Below, in pieces: positions 15,118-26,039 of a stretch of 64,000 nt of DNA. Numbering within the stretch: position 1 is the first letter of the stretch; each line of letters starts with the position of its first letter. This stretch comes from Ceriagrion tenellum (taxonomy: Eukaryota; Arthropoda; Insecta; Odonata; Coenagrionidae): positions 122,468,188 through 122,532,187 of the forward strand of contig OY720636.1 of the NCBI GenBank assembly GCA_963169105.1, in the 5' to 3' direction. The position numbers were made by a program, and so were the translations under genes. The notes under the pieces were generated by a model. That model was given only the letters and a program-made list of their open reading frames with translations. It ran no database searches and was not told the DNA's origin.

Positions 15118-15130
15118 AATATATCTATTT
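15118..15130. repeat. Left target-site duplication of the Penelope pair
   Basis: The 13-mer AATATATCTATTT is repeated exactly at 19,441-19,453, directly after the 3' end of the plus-oriented copy. The pair is interpreted as the target duplication of a single insertion of the whole inverted composite. Confidence 0.65.
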
Positions 15131-15207
15131 CTTTGAAGGCTTCCGCGGCTCTTATAATTATTAATGTTGCTCTTTTCAGGTATTTCCGTCGCGTGTTTGG
15201 TTTTTTC

Positions 15208-15245
15208 GACAACAGTTTCTCCCCTCTTCCTGGGGGCGTCTTCAG
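15208..15245 (-). ncRNA. Candidate hammerhead-like ribozyme core, minus copy
   Basis: This is the mirror of the motif at 19,358-19,395. Read on the minus strand it gives CTGAAGA, a C-rich/G-rich stem, GAAA, a very short helix III and GTC. Hammerhead motifs in Penelope-like elements are known from the literature. Helix I is weak here, so activity is unproven. Confidence 0.35.
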
Positions 15246-15312
15246 GTCCGTTGGACATTTTTGTAATTGTTATTATTTATTTTCGTTGTTATGTATTGCG
15301 TTGCTAGTACAT

Positions 15313-17198
15313 CTAGGACCATAGGGTGTCTCGATTGCCCGCTCCTCGTTGTGGTTTCACCACTCTCTCCCAGGTTGAGGCAAGTGGGTATCCATCCTCC
15401 CGATTGAAATTCGATGGATATTTCACCAGCTCTACCGCTTCTCTGATCAACCTGGGAAAATAACGATTTTCCCTTGAGAGTACTCTCACTTGGTCAAAGG
15501 CAATCTGATGTCCTGGCTCGAACCACGCATGCTCTGCAACTGCGGAGAGGCTGAATCTCTTCTTTTCGGTGGCCCTCTGGTGCTCTTTAATTCGGCACTG
15601 AATTGCTCTCCCCGTTTGGCCGATGTAGGATTTACCACATATACATTTGATTTCATAGACTCCCTCATACATTGCAGCGGGAATTTTGTCCTTGGGTTTT
15701 GGGATGATATCTCCAATTTTCTTTGAGTTTGAGAATCTCGTCACTATACCATACTTCCGAAGGAGCCTACTAATCTTTTGTGCCGTCCCTGCGATGTATG
15801 GAATTGTGGCATATGCAGCTGGCTTTTCTTTAGGTCTTTCTTCGGTTATGTTTATCATTAGATCATTTGCTTCCGCCAATTCCTTTTCTTTCCTTGCGGT
15901 CCTTAAAAGGACTATATGCCTAGGGTATCCATTCTTCTCTAGCGCTGAGATTAAATGTTGCTTCTCTGAGGGAAGAGATTCGGTGTCTGAAATACTGTAG
16001 GCACGATGAACTAAGGTGTTGATTAGAGAGTTCTTATGGGCGGGATGATGGTGCGATTTTGCATCCAAATACCGATCTGTGTGGGTTTTCTTTCTATATA
16101 CTGCATGACCAAGGCTTCCATCTGGTTTCTTACTCACCAAAACATCTAAGAATGGTAGGCAGCCGTTCTCTTCAATCTCCATCGTGAATTTTATGGCGGG
16201 ATTCTGCTGATTAAGGTGTTCCAGAAAAAGCACGAGTTCTTCATTCCCGTGTGGCCATACGACGAATGTGTCATCAACATATCGGATCCAAAGTGATGGT
16301 TTCTTGTGATAGGACTCTAATGCCTTCTGCTCAAAATTCTCCATGAAAATGTTTGCTACCACTGGGGAGAGGGGTGATCCCATGGCGGCACCTTCGTTTT
16401 GTTGGTACCAGATTCCATTCCAAAGGAAATATGAATTTTTGAGGCAGAATTCTGTGAGGTCTGGGAAATCTTTTGGTAGTCCTTCGTTAATAAGATTTTT
16501 GATGAGTTGGATGGATTCATTGATGGGCACATTTGTGAATAAGGAAACGATATCAAAACTTACTAATATATCTCCTTCGCTGATTTTGGTATTCTTAATA
16601 ATCCGCGTGAAATCCATTGAGTTCTGTACAAAAGAGTTAGTTCTCCCGGTGAAGGGCTGGAGAGCCCGTGCAAGGTATTGTGCCAGGTTGTAGGTCGGCG
16701 CATCGATATTGCTCACTATTGGCCTGAGTGGGACTCCCTCCTTATGTATTTTTGGGAGTCCATAGAAGCGAGGAGGTTTGGCTGCGGATAGAATCAATTT
16801 CTTCCGATCTTCCAACGGTATCGATGATCCTTTGATTCTCTCTTTGACCAGGCGTTCTATCCTTGTGGTGGGATCACTCTTTAACTTAGTGTAGGTGCTA
16901 TCACTTAAAAGTTCAGTAATTTTGATATTGTAGTCCTTTTTCTTCATTACGACAGTTGCATTACCCTTGTCTGCTGGTAATATTAGGATTTCGTTGTTAT
17001 TACGCAGGTCGTTGAGGGCTTTGCGTTCCGCCGAAGTCGTGTTTGGCCTTGGTGGTCTTGCTCTCCGGAGAATCTGAGAAACGTCTTCCCTTATTTCATT
17101 AGCTACCTTTTTTGGCAGCTTCCGGACGGCATCTTCAACTCCCGTGATAATATTCTCTTTTGGTATCTCTCTTGGGGTCAACGCAAAGTTGAGTCCTT
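15313..17198 (-). CDS. Penelope-like reverse transcriptase/GIY-YIG protein, 5'-truncated copy
   Basis: The frame is open for 622 codons and ends in the shared residues RDTLWS. The protein is identical to residues 73-694 of the plus-oriented copy. It contains the reverse transcriptase palm motifs (FDIVSLFTNVP, MGSPLSPVVANIF, YVDD) and a C-terminal GIY-YIG endonuclease (GVYEIKC and SYIGQTGR). No ATG opens the frame: the conventional start reads TTG and the copy simply begins at the junction with its partner near 17,198. It would normally copy RNA at a nicked target. Without its own 5' end and start codon this copy is probably not translated as it stands. Confidence 0.85.
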
Positions 17199-17205
17199 AT
17201 TAAAA

Positions 17206-19290
17206 GTGGATTGGGATACAGTCGATGGGATTACACATTTCGTATCCTCTATTACCTACAATTCTTCGAAAGAAACTCAGACAAAGAAGTTCAATAGACT
17301 CCACCAGATGCAACACCCTGTGCATTCTCGTCCTAAAAAAGACCTAACGGTAATCAATCTAACAGACCTTTCACTGAGTAGAGATGCTCATTCTATATTA
17401 TCGAAAGGACTCAACTTTGCGTTGACCCCAAGAGAGATACCAAAAGAGAATATTATCACGGGAGTTGAAGATGCCGTCCGGAAGCTGCCAAAAAAGGTAG
17501 CTAATGAAATAAGGGAAGACGTTTCTCAGATTCTCCGGAGAGCAAGACCACCAAGGCCAAACACGACTTCGGCGGAACGCAAAGCCCTCAACGACCTGCG
17601 TAATAACAACGAAATCCTAATATTACCAGCAGACAAGGGTAATGCAACTGTCGTAATGAAGAAAAAGGACTACAATATCAAAATTACTGAACTTTTAAGT
17701 GATAGCACCTACACTAAGTTAAAGAGTGATCCCACCACAAGGATAGAACGCCTGGTCAAAGAGAGAATCAAAGGATCATCGATACCGTTGGAAGATCGGA
17801 AGAAATTGATTCTATCCGCAGCCAAACCTCCTCGCTTCTATGGACTCCCAAAAATACATAAGGAGGGAGTCCCACTCAGGCCAATAGTGAGCAATATCGA
17901 TGCGCCGACCTACAACCTGGCACAATACCTTGCACGGGCTCTCCAGCCCTTCACCGGGAGAACTAACTCTTTTGTACAGAACTCAATGGATTTCACGCGG
18001 ATTATTAAGAATACCAAAATCAGCGAAGGAGATATATTAGTAAGTTTTGATATCGTTTCCTTATTCACAAATGTGCCCATCAATGAATCCATCCAACTCA
18101 TCAAAAATCTTATTAACGAAGGACTACCAAAAGATTTCCCAGACCTCACAGAATTCTGCCTCAAAAATTCATATTTCCTTTGGAATGGAATCTGGTACCA
18201 ACAAAACGAAGGTGCCGCCATGGGATCACCCCTCTCCCCAGTGGTAGCAAACATTTTCATGGAGAATTTTGAGCAGAAGGCATTAGAGTCCTATCACAAG
18301 AAACCATCACTTTGGATCCGATATGTTGATGACACATTCGTCGTATGGCCACACGGGAATGAAGAACTCGTGCTTTTTCTGGAACACCTTAATCAGCAGA
18401 ATCCCGCCATAAAATTCACGATGGAGATTGAAGAGAACGGCTGCCTACCATTCTTAGATGTTTTGGTGAGTAAGAAACCAGATGGAAGCCTTGGTCATGC
18501 AGTATATAGAAAGAAAACCCACACAGATCGGTATTTGGATGCAAAATCGCACCATCATCCCGCCCATAAGAACTCTCTAATCAACACCTTAGTTCATCGT
18601 GCCTACAGTATTTCAGACACCGAATCTCTTCCCTCAGAGAAGCAACATTTAATCTCAGCGCTAGAGAAGAATGGATACCCTAGGCATATAGTCCTTTTAA
18701 GGACCGCAAGGAAAGAAAAGGAATTGGCGGAAGCAAATGATCTAATGATAAACATAACCGAAGAAAGACCTAAAGAAAAGCCAGCTGCATATGCCACAAT
18801 TCCATACATCGCAGGGACGGCACAAAAGATTAGTAGGCTCCTTCGGAAGTATGGTATAGTGACGAGATTCTCAAACTCAAAGAAAATTGGAGATATCATC
18901 CCAAAACCCAAGGACAAAATTCCCGCTGCAATGTATGAGGGAGTCTATGAAATCAAATGTATATGTGGTAAATCCTACATCGGCCAAACGGGGAGAGCAA
19001 TTCAGTGCCGAATTAAAGAGCACCAGAGGGCCACCGAAAAGAAGAGATTCAGCCTCTCCGCAGTTGCAGAGCATGCGTGGTTCGAGCCAGGACATCAGAT
19101 TGCCTTTGACCAAGTGAGAGTACTCTCAAGGGAAAATCGTTATTTTCCCAGGTTGATCAGAGAAGCGGTAGAGCTGGTGAAATATCCATCGAATTTCAAT
19201 CGGGAGGATGGATACCCACTTGCCTCAACCTGGGAGAGAGTGGTGAAACCACAACGAGGAGCGGGCAATCGAGACACCCTATGGTCCTAG
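17206..19290 (+). CDS. Penelope-like reverse transcriptase with GIY-YIG endonuclease
   Basis: The protein is up to 694 residues. The frame opens with GTG at 17,206, and the first in-frame ATG is at 17,308, giving 660 residues. Reverse transcriptase motif A has Asp at residue 282 (18,049). The YVDD catalytic box is at residues 373-376 (18,322-18,333), with MGSPLSPVVANIF between them. The GIY-YIG nuclease starts at residue 579 (GVY) with YIG at 591-593, next to a CxC pair. No frameshift or stop is present. The family primes reverse transcription at a nicked chromosomal site. The N-terminus abuts the inverted partner copy, so the true 5' end is probably missing. This is the most intact mobile-element gene in the window. 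Confidence 0.9.
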   Translation: MDWDTVDGITHFVSSITYNSSKETQTKKFNRLHQMQHPVHSRPKKDLTVINLTDLSLSRDAHSILSKGLNFALTPREIPKENIITGVEDAVRKLPKKVANEIREDVSQILRRARPPRPNTTSAERKALNDLRNNNEILILPADKGNATVVMKKKDYNIKITELLSDSTYTKLKSDPTTRIERLVKERIKGSSIPLEDRKKLILSAAKPPRFYGLPKIHKEGVPLRPIVSNIDAPTYNLAQYLARALQPFTGRTNSFVQNSMDFTRIIKNTKISEGDILVSFDIVSLFTNVPINESIQLIKNLINEGLPKDFPDLTEFCLKNSYFLWNGIWYQQNEGAAMGSPLSPVVANIFMENFEQKALESYHKKPSLWIRYVDDTFVVWPHGNEELVLFLEHLNQQNPAIKFTMEIEENGCLPFLDVLVSKKPDGSLGHAVYRKKTHTDRYLDAKSHHHPAHKNSLINTLVHRAYSISDTESLPSEKQHLISALEKNGYPRHIVLLRTARKEKELAEANDLMINITEERPKEKPAAYATIPYIAGTAQKISRLLRKYGIVTRFSNSKKIGDIIPKPKDKIPAAMYEGVYEIKCICGKSYIGQTGRAIQCRIKEHQRATEKKRFSLSAVAEHAWFEPGHQIAFDQVRVLSRENRYFPRLIREAVELVKYPSNFNREDGYPLASTWERVVKPQRGAGNRDTLWS

Positions 19291-19357
19291 ATGTACTAGC
19301 AACGCAATACATAACAACGAAAATAAATAATAACAATTACAAAAATGTCCAACGGAC

Positions 19358-19395
19358 CTGAAGACGCCCCCAGGAAGAGGGGAGAAACTGTTGTC
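19358..19395 (+). ncRNA. Candidate hammerhead-like ribozyme core, plus copy
   Basis: About 70 nt after the stop codon lies CTGAAGA (19,358-19,364), matching the hammerhead consensus CUGANGA. A hairpin pairs CCCC (19,368-19,371) with GGGG (19,379-19,382), followed by GAAA (19,384-19,387) and a potential NUH cleavage triplet GTC (19,393-19,395). The order of elements is right for a minimal hammerhead. The pairing expected for helix I is poor, so this may be a degenerate or dimer-dependent form. Confidence 0.4.
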
Positions 19396-19440
19396 GAAAA
19401 AACCAAACACGCGACGGAAATACCTGAAAAGAGCAACATT

Positions 19441-19453
19441 AATATATCTATTT
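19441..19453. repeat. Right target-site duplication of the Penelope pair
   Basis: Exact second copy of the 13-mer found at 15,118-15,130. The last three bases of the inverted arm overlap its start, so the boundary is ambiguous by three bases. Confidence 0.65.
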
Positions 19454-19930
19454 ATACATCTTCTCCACCTATTCTTAAAAGTTGGGAATGGAAATCATCC
19501 ACACAATTTTATGGTGTGCCAGGGTTGAATACAACACTGATTCCAGGAAAAAATATATTGGGAATGTAACAAAAAATTAACCTCAAAGATATACAAACAC
19601 ATTATATATTTTCAACAGGAACTAATAACCTGTGGAATATTTCGTTTCAGTTATCATTCGTTACGTTATCACGTTTATATTTCCCTGATATCGCCGACCT
19701 GCCATCTTTGATGACGAAGGGATTCCCGGAAGGGTTATCTGGGCGGAACCCTCGATTCGAGTGAAGACTCACTCGAACTTTGGTAGGTAGGGGTAGTTCA
19801 CTCGTGCCGTTTGAATGATTGACTCGAACGGAGTGATTCGACGGCTTATTTCACTCGAGTATGAGTGAAAGAGGCGTTCCTTCGAAGCTCGAGTGACAGA
19901 TTTTACTCGAAGACTTTTAGAGAGTAAAAT

Positions 19931-21885
19931 CGCACCCATTCTACCATCCGTACGTATCTTTAATGGGAAAAATGTCCTGAGCTGTCGGTCGGAAATTGAG
20001 CCTGTCGTGAAGAATGTTTTCCTGCCAGCATTGATTGGCCAGTTTCTTAAGACAACCAGCCATCGTCCTCTTCATTGTGGATAGTTCTTTGTTCGCGGTT
20101 CGGATATTGAAGAGAATTTTTTGCGTGCATTCGACAATATGTTGAGGGAGAGACAAATATATTTAGCATCCAAACATTAAAATCTAATTCTTTGGCCCGA
20201 TTTCTCTATTCCTGTCAATTTCACCTCGGCTTTACTTTTCGGAAATAATCTCTGTTCATAGTTTGGAACCGTACCTTTAAGCCTACCGTCAGGTTATTTA
20301 AACAAGGCTATAACGCAATTAGGCGCTGTAGGTATTGGTGTGTATCTTTAAAAAATACTTTTCGTGTATTTTTGTAGATAGGTCATATATTTTAGTGCTA
20401 TTTTAATTTTATCTGTGAATGATTAATGTTCGTTGAAATTCGAGAACGAATTTCAATGTGAAACTAGTATATGCAAGATTTTGCGGATTTTCATTTTGGC
20501 TCTATCTGTTAGTGCTCGTTGGGTATTATTGGGGGAATAATGTATTATCATTTTATTTGTTCACATTGAAATAGTCCTTTCATTCCACGATGGTGACAAT
20601 TGCACCTGCTAATTGCATCACATTGTTGATTGGCAAGATCTAACTGTAAAGCGAACTGGGCCGGCGATAATATTCTGGCATTTTGAGAAAGTTCAACGTT
20701 TTAGACTTTTTTGGAAATACTGTGACAAAAAATATCGTAAAACAGTTATACTACTATAGTTGGGACTGAACTGCTTTAGCTGTTGGCTGACAGACTTCCC
20801 GCTCATTGAAACTGCGATGGCTAATGAATTGAAATCAGCCTCCGCTTCAACCTACGTCATTCATCAGCGGGAATGTGTTCACTGTTTACATTCTGCCTAT
20901 CATGCGCCCTTCCTCTTTCGAGTGCCATCTTGGTATGTATCATATTTTCGAAACCAAGCCCCGCTCAGCTGTCAGCCTCATGTGACGACGAGAATTTCAT
21001 GTCGAGGGTAGCGGCGAGCTCTCCCGATGACCACATCTCGTTCACGTGGCTCAAGTTACCGTGCGCACATCCGTCTTGGGCTCCTCATTTGCAAGCTACA
21101 TTGTCTGCGGGTGGATCGCTCAAGGGGTGGACAGCGTGCTTTTTCAGCGTCTTTTTGTCACATAGCCGTCGTCGCGATGGGCTTTCGGAGTCGGGCGAAA
21201 GCGCCCTTCCCCCGCTCTCAAGGCCCTCTCGCCGCCGTTTCCAATGCATTCGGTGCCCGCGTGAAAGTATAATGAGTTGAGCTCGGGGGCCAAGGATCGA
21301 AGGCCCCTCCCCAGATCCCCCCCCTTCTCCCGGGGACTCCCCCTCGACCTCTAGCCCCGTGCCGGCTTATTATACCACTGGCTAGCGCTTGAATTAAGGT
21401 CCCTCCAGTCTGACTATGAGAGTCCAATGCTAGACTACACTTTTTCATTTATTTGTATAGAGGAAAACTTGCTTTCGCTGATGAAATGAGGCACGTTATT
21501 GAATACCAAAGATAAGCTACAAAATACGCAGGTACTTCCCACGAATACATTTTTAATTATTTCATTTGTCCTGACCTGGGAGCCGACTGTGGCTCATATT
21601 TGTATAAAACTGCCGCATTTTGTCTCAGTTACGACAGGAATTTGCGAATAACTTTTTAAAAATAGGTGATGAAGATTCCTACATTTTATTTTTATTCAAT
21701 TCCCCCGGACTTTTTGCTTCTGATGAACCACTTTAAATAAAAGCCTTACATACTTTCTCGTTCAAAATGGCAATTTTCTGCTGTCATCTGAGCAATATCT
21801 ACCAGAGCAATGTTAAAACCGACACTTTCAAGGCGCATTTACAGTAAACCTGGACTCCCGATTTTTATTTATCTCAGTATAATAA
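19931..21885. other. Intergenic DNA with a GC-rich island
   Basis: Bases about 20,940-21,380 are markedly GC-rich and contain CpG and C-runs, while the flanks are AT-rich. A 135-codon open frame (20,873-21,280) follows from the GC bias, and I recognise no domain in it. The right edge, read on the minus strand, begins CCAGTGGTATAATAAG and then G-runs, which recalls the ends of some DNA transposons. I see no gene. Confidence 0.4.
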
Positions 21886-22088
21886 AGGCCGCTTGACACA
21901 AAATTTTATTGTACAAACGAATGTATGAATTCCTTCATGAGGAAAATTGTACCGTGTAAAGCGGCAAAGCGTATGATTGTCTGAATGACTGAACTGGGGA
22001 GTAGAACCTGATCTAATTCCATTCATTTTTTGTGCAATCTATGATATATTCGTTTGTGCAATAAAATGTACCGTGTAAAACAGCCCTT
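21886..22088. mobile_element. MITE, copy A of a local family
   Basis: The ends read AAGGCCGCTTGACAC on the left and, in reverse complement on the right, AAGGGCTGTTTTACACGG. Each is followed inward by TTTTATTG and an ACAAACGAAT motif. The same arrangement occurs at 38,890-39,072. It is about 200 bp with no ORF. The superfamily is unassigned, and a TTAA-like flank is possible. Confidence 0.5.
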
Positions 22089-23589
22089 AAAATGCATTTC
22101 AATGATGTTTTCAGGATTCCTGAAATGAGAGACCCTGTGGCCACGCTGATTTATACGTTTTGATCAACATTTAGTATACAGCCTATCCATTCATATATGA
22201 CGGATGTACAATTATTTTATGTAAACTTTATATTTTCTTTCAAATATTTTTACGTCCATTTTAGGATCTGAAATTGACTAACAGGGATTGTCTTAGTAAG
22301 CCTGCTAAGTCTAGTTTCCATTTTGGAATTTATAACGGCACATCCAATGATAAGAGGTGTAACGGTTGCTACAAAATTCTAAAACATGCCATTTTGAGTA
22401 CAGAGCACTAAAAATGACTCTGTCCCTAATAAAGATTCATATCAGTTAAGTAAAAACTATTTCTGATGTGTATTTGTGTATTGTAAATAGTATTTTTAGT
22501 CAAGAATACTAGTGGTAGATAGAACCCTGAAAGTGTAAAAATATGGAGTTTCTCTTACTGTCAACAAAAACTGCCTTGTACCTTAAGAATACTTTAAAAA
22601 AATTATAATTCATATAATAAGAAGTTAATCTGGATATTTGATTCAGTTTTATGACAAATGTTTCATTGATTTGTGAAGTACGTTACTTCCCTCGTATTAT
22701 ATATTATTGAATTGTAATCCCTCATAAACACTGCAAATTGTTTATCGCATCATTCAATCACCCATATTATGTTTTTTATTAACCAAAAATCATTCTATTA
22801 AATCCACTTAATACGCAAGCCGTTTATAAAAAAATATGCATAATTTTTTTGTTTCTAGTTTTTCATAATTACTCTAACTACTGAGTAACACCAAATGTGG
22901 AATTCAAGAAGTAGGGTAGTTCATAATATCATAGATAAGTCATTAACAGTATTTTTATTTATGTAATGAACGTTTCATTATGAAACCATCTTTAAACAAG
23001 ATCTTAATGATCTTATAATGTTAAATGATATATTATTTTTAAACAAAAATCGCTTCAGTACCGATAGGCTGTATGGTACTTTCGGAAATAATTCCATCTT
23101 CGAGGAATCTCAAAAACTGGAGAATATGGAGCATTGTCCAATTTATAATTTATTTTACTGGCTATAGTTAGTCTTAATTATAATATTAATGTAGTAATAG
23201 TTTAATGGAAGGAGTCTATAGTTTATAATGAGCTAATTTTATATAAATTTACTTTATGCTATTAATTTATATTATCTTAAACCAACACGTGAAATGATGG
23301 AATCGTATTTAAAAAATTCGAAATGATTATCGCGACGTAATATCTTTCTATTTAATATTGCCGTGCATGATGTAAGGAATATTAGCATACTTTGTCTTAA
23401 AGGCAACGTTTATTGGTCATTCTCTCGGCTTGTATGTTAATGAGGCATTATCAGAGCCGTCTGGTATTCTTTCCTTGCTATTCAATACAGCCAAGTTCCT
23501 GAAAAAATGGGGCAATGGGGTTTTTGTTGCAATCACTAAATGACGAACGTCTTTACTCTTAAGTGAGGGTTACTTCTTAAAATTAGTAC
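22089..23589. other. AT-rich intergenic DNA, nothing recognised
   Basis: Very AT-rich sequence with no open frame of interest, no inverted terminal repeats and no tRNA-like head seen. Confidence 0.5.
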
Positions 23590-24077
23590 ATGCTTATCAG
23601 AGGTCCACAAATTGGATTCACTATTTTCATCGTTTGTAATCAAGGAATAGCATCACGCTTCGTTAAAAACTGCTACGAGCGAACATACAATGTATCACAA
23701 CTTTTAGAAGGATTAAGGTGGAAGCCCCTAGAGACTCGGAGGCTTCATGCTAGGCTTAGGTTGCTTGAGAAATTCTGAACTGGTGTGTTTCAGAGCGACA
23801 CGGGGAATATAATAATGACGCCTCACTACATCTCTAGGTCTGACAGAAGCGCTATAATAAGAGAGATACACTGCCGAACAGATAAGTACAAAAACTCGTT
23901 CTTTACACGCACAATAAGCGACCACAATAAAAACTGAGCTCCACTAAATACACTCCTGTAATGCACGTCACCATTTCACCCCCCAAAACCTTACATCTTT
24001 ACACGGCTGGTGACTTAACACCCCCTGCCACACGCCCATGCGATGGCTCGCAGGGTAGTATGTACATGTAGATTTGG
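23590..24077 (+). pseudogene. LINE 3' fragment (RT C-terminal region)
   Basis: The plus frame reads FVKNCYERTYNVSQLLEGL and then PLETRRLHARLRLLEKF, a stop, and PHYISRSDRS with KNSFF further on. This is the conserved C-terminal part of a non-LTR retrotransposon ORF2. The same family is found on the minus strand at 41,504-42,510. The copy is 5' truncated and interrupted by a stop codon near 23,778. Its 3' end near 24,070 carries the TACATGTAGAT-type tail. It is a relic. Confidence 0.75.
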
Positions 24078-26039
24078 ATACTAAAGATCATTAGGAAGCT
24101 ATCGGTTCTCAAAATAATTTTAAATCTGGCAAAAATTTTAAAATTTAATAATGGCTTTTTTCTGGATTTTTATGTATTTCCATAGCTAAAAACTTTAACT
24201 AATTTTCAACTAAATTTAGTGAGAAATAGTAAACGCATTACTGCCTAGCAATAGTGGTAAACTTACTTCTCATGGTTGGTTGCCTGTTATAGGAAGATGG
24301 GCCTAATATCAAGCAAAGACGTTTTAGCGTTCGTTTTATATTTATCGGTGTTGATATTTTGAATTGAAATTTCACACTATAGTAAAAAATATATTTTTAC
24401 ATTTTTAACAAGTCTTTTTGTTCTTATTCAAATTAACATGTTTGAAATTGAGCTCACTGCTCGTTCATGTTCTTATGAGCTGATATTACGCATTCTACTT
24501 TTTTGGGAGAATGTTACTGCGAACGTAGGTGCTGATGAGACTCGCTCACAAGGTATTTTAACTGAGATTTTTGAAGTAACTTGACCTGAAGTCTGAGTGA
24601 GTTATAAAAATAACATTGTCATTTGTTTTCAAAACAAAGGCTGTTAGCTTGGATGCATATCAATCACGCTATCAATACTCTCTTATCTCTAAATGCCGAA
24701 ACAATTACCTGGGCTGCCTTCTACTGTCGTTACCTGCTAAGGTTTGGTTACAAGAGAAATTTTATCTTAAACTTCAGATCCTCACGGTGCACATTATTTA
24801 AACCACCACATTACTTTAATAGGTCTGACACACGGAGTAAGAAGAGTCTTCTTACTCTGTGGTCTGACAACATTTACAATATAAGAGAGATTCACAGACG
24901 AACCTATGCGAAGACACTGCACTAATCCACGCCCTTCGCGTCACGAGCCTGCTGTAAAAGAAACTAATACAGTCAAAACTGGATAGTGTAAGCGCCAAAA
25001 TGCTTCGAGTTGTACGAGTGTCACGGAAGAAACTCTCGTGCAAGATTTGTTATTATAATTACCAAACCAATGCCTATTCATCGATAATTCATCCTTGCGC
25101 ATTTCGTGTTTTGTAAGTTCCTCTGTGGCACAGTTGGCACTTACCAATCGTACCATTGTCGGAGCTATTTTTTCGGGCTCTCGTCTGCTATTTTTGTGGG
25201 TCAGAGGAAAATAATTTACGTTTATTTCTAATATGAGGTTTGCAGATAAGGAGATGTAAGGCTCCTTATTTGGAGAATTGAGAAAAATATTCACTTCACC
25301 CCATTGACCCAACGATTACGTGGAGTTAGTGGACGCGAGAGAACTGTACCTATTGCCTACCCCTTATCAATTTCTGCCTCCTGAAGAAGTATGTGTTTCC
25401 TGGTAGCCCACTCAGTGAAGAGAATTTTCACGTGTTCGACTGTGAATGATTGGCTTCATTATCGGCGATGATTATGGATCATATCCTTCCGTTGAGGAGT
25501 CATCAAGTTTGGCACTTTGGGTCGGTCGAACATGAGTTGTGACAGGTGTTGTGGGAGTTTCGGGCTATGCAAAAATCACCCCGAAGTCATTCACAAGTGA
25601 ATAACGAGTTTACAGTGCGGCTTTTGACCCTCGGCGGTGTTCTCCTGCTTGTTGGACCTGACTGTTTAATAAACAAATTTTATCGCGTAAAAAAAAATAA
25701 ATTACAACAGGGAAAGGCGTAACGAGTGGAAGAATATTTCACCATTAGTTTCCGATCAAGAGAACGATTGTTTGGAATTTTCGTTCATTTTGATGCTTAA
25801 AATATGAGCGTAGTTGAAACAAATTAGTCGTCGGATTGCTTCGTAATAGTTTTTGGAATAATGTTTGGTGTTGCAAAAAGAAATACAAAATCTCTGCCGA
25901 GACAAAGATTCGGTACCTAGATGATAACCCTATAAAAAAACATTTCTTGTGGGCCAGGTGACTATTCGTTTAGTAGTTTACAGGCACTTTCAGTTTAACT
26001 CATAATAAAAACAGTGTACAGTTCCACTATTTTTTAATG
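24078..26039. other. Intergenic DNA with a second LINE trace and a hairpin
   Basis: At about 24,700-24,925 the plus frame contains PPHYFNRSDTRSKK and IREIHRRTYAKT. These resemble the PHYISRSDRS and REIHCRTD strings of the neighbouring LINE fragment, so this is probably a more decayed copy. A strong hairpin lies inside it, with arms at 24,831-24,844 and 24,848-24,861. The rest is unassigned AT-rich DNA. Confidence 0.4.

Larger units (their letters stand above)
15131..19440. mobile_element. Head-to-head pair of Penelope-like retroelements
   Basis: Two 5'-truncated copies of one Penelope-like element face away from a shared centre. The minus copy runs from about 17,198 down to 15,131, and the plus copy from about 17,199 to 19,440. 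Bases 15,160-17,198 and 17,405-19,443 are reverse complements with no indel detected, giving arms of about 2.04 kb and a 206-bp spacer that belongs to the longer plus copy. The minus copy carries 29 extra bases at its 3' end (15,131-15,159). Penelope elements are known to occur as tandem or inverted partial copies. The perfect identity and open frames indicate a recent insertion. Confidence 0.85.
14655..19930. mobile_element. Nested insertion bounded by GAGTGA-rich inverted repeats
   Basis: The left block (about 14,655-14,800) and the right block (about 19,740-19,926) both contain many GAGTGA/TCACTC hexamers. Their outermost strings mirror each other: CTCTAAAAGTCTTCGAGT at about 14,658-14,675 and its complement at about 19,905-19,922. 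This suggests long degenerate terminal inverted repeats of a foldback or MITE-type DNA element, later invaded by a SINE and by the Penelope-like pair. No transposase is visible. The hexamer clusters could also be an unrelated satellite, so the element class is unassigned. Confidence 0.4.

Noticed and set aside
15486..16693. Open frames opposite the Penelope minus copy
   Set aside because: They are antisense shadows of the reverse transcriptase ORF and occur identically opposite the plus copy.
20873..21280. 135-codon open frame
   Set aside because: It coincides with the GC-rich island where stop codons are rare by composition. No recognisable motif.
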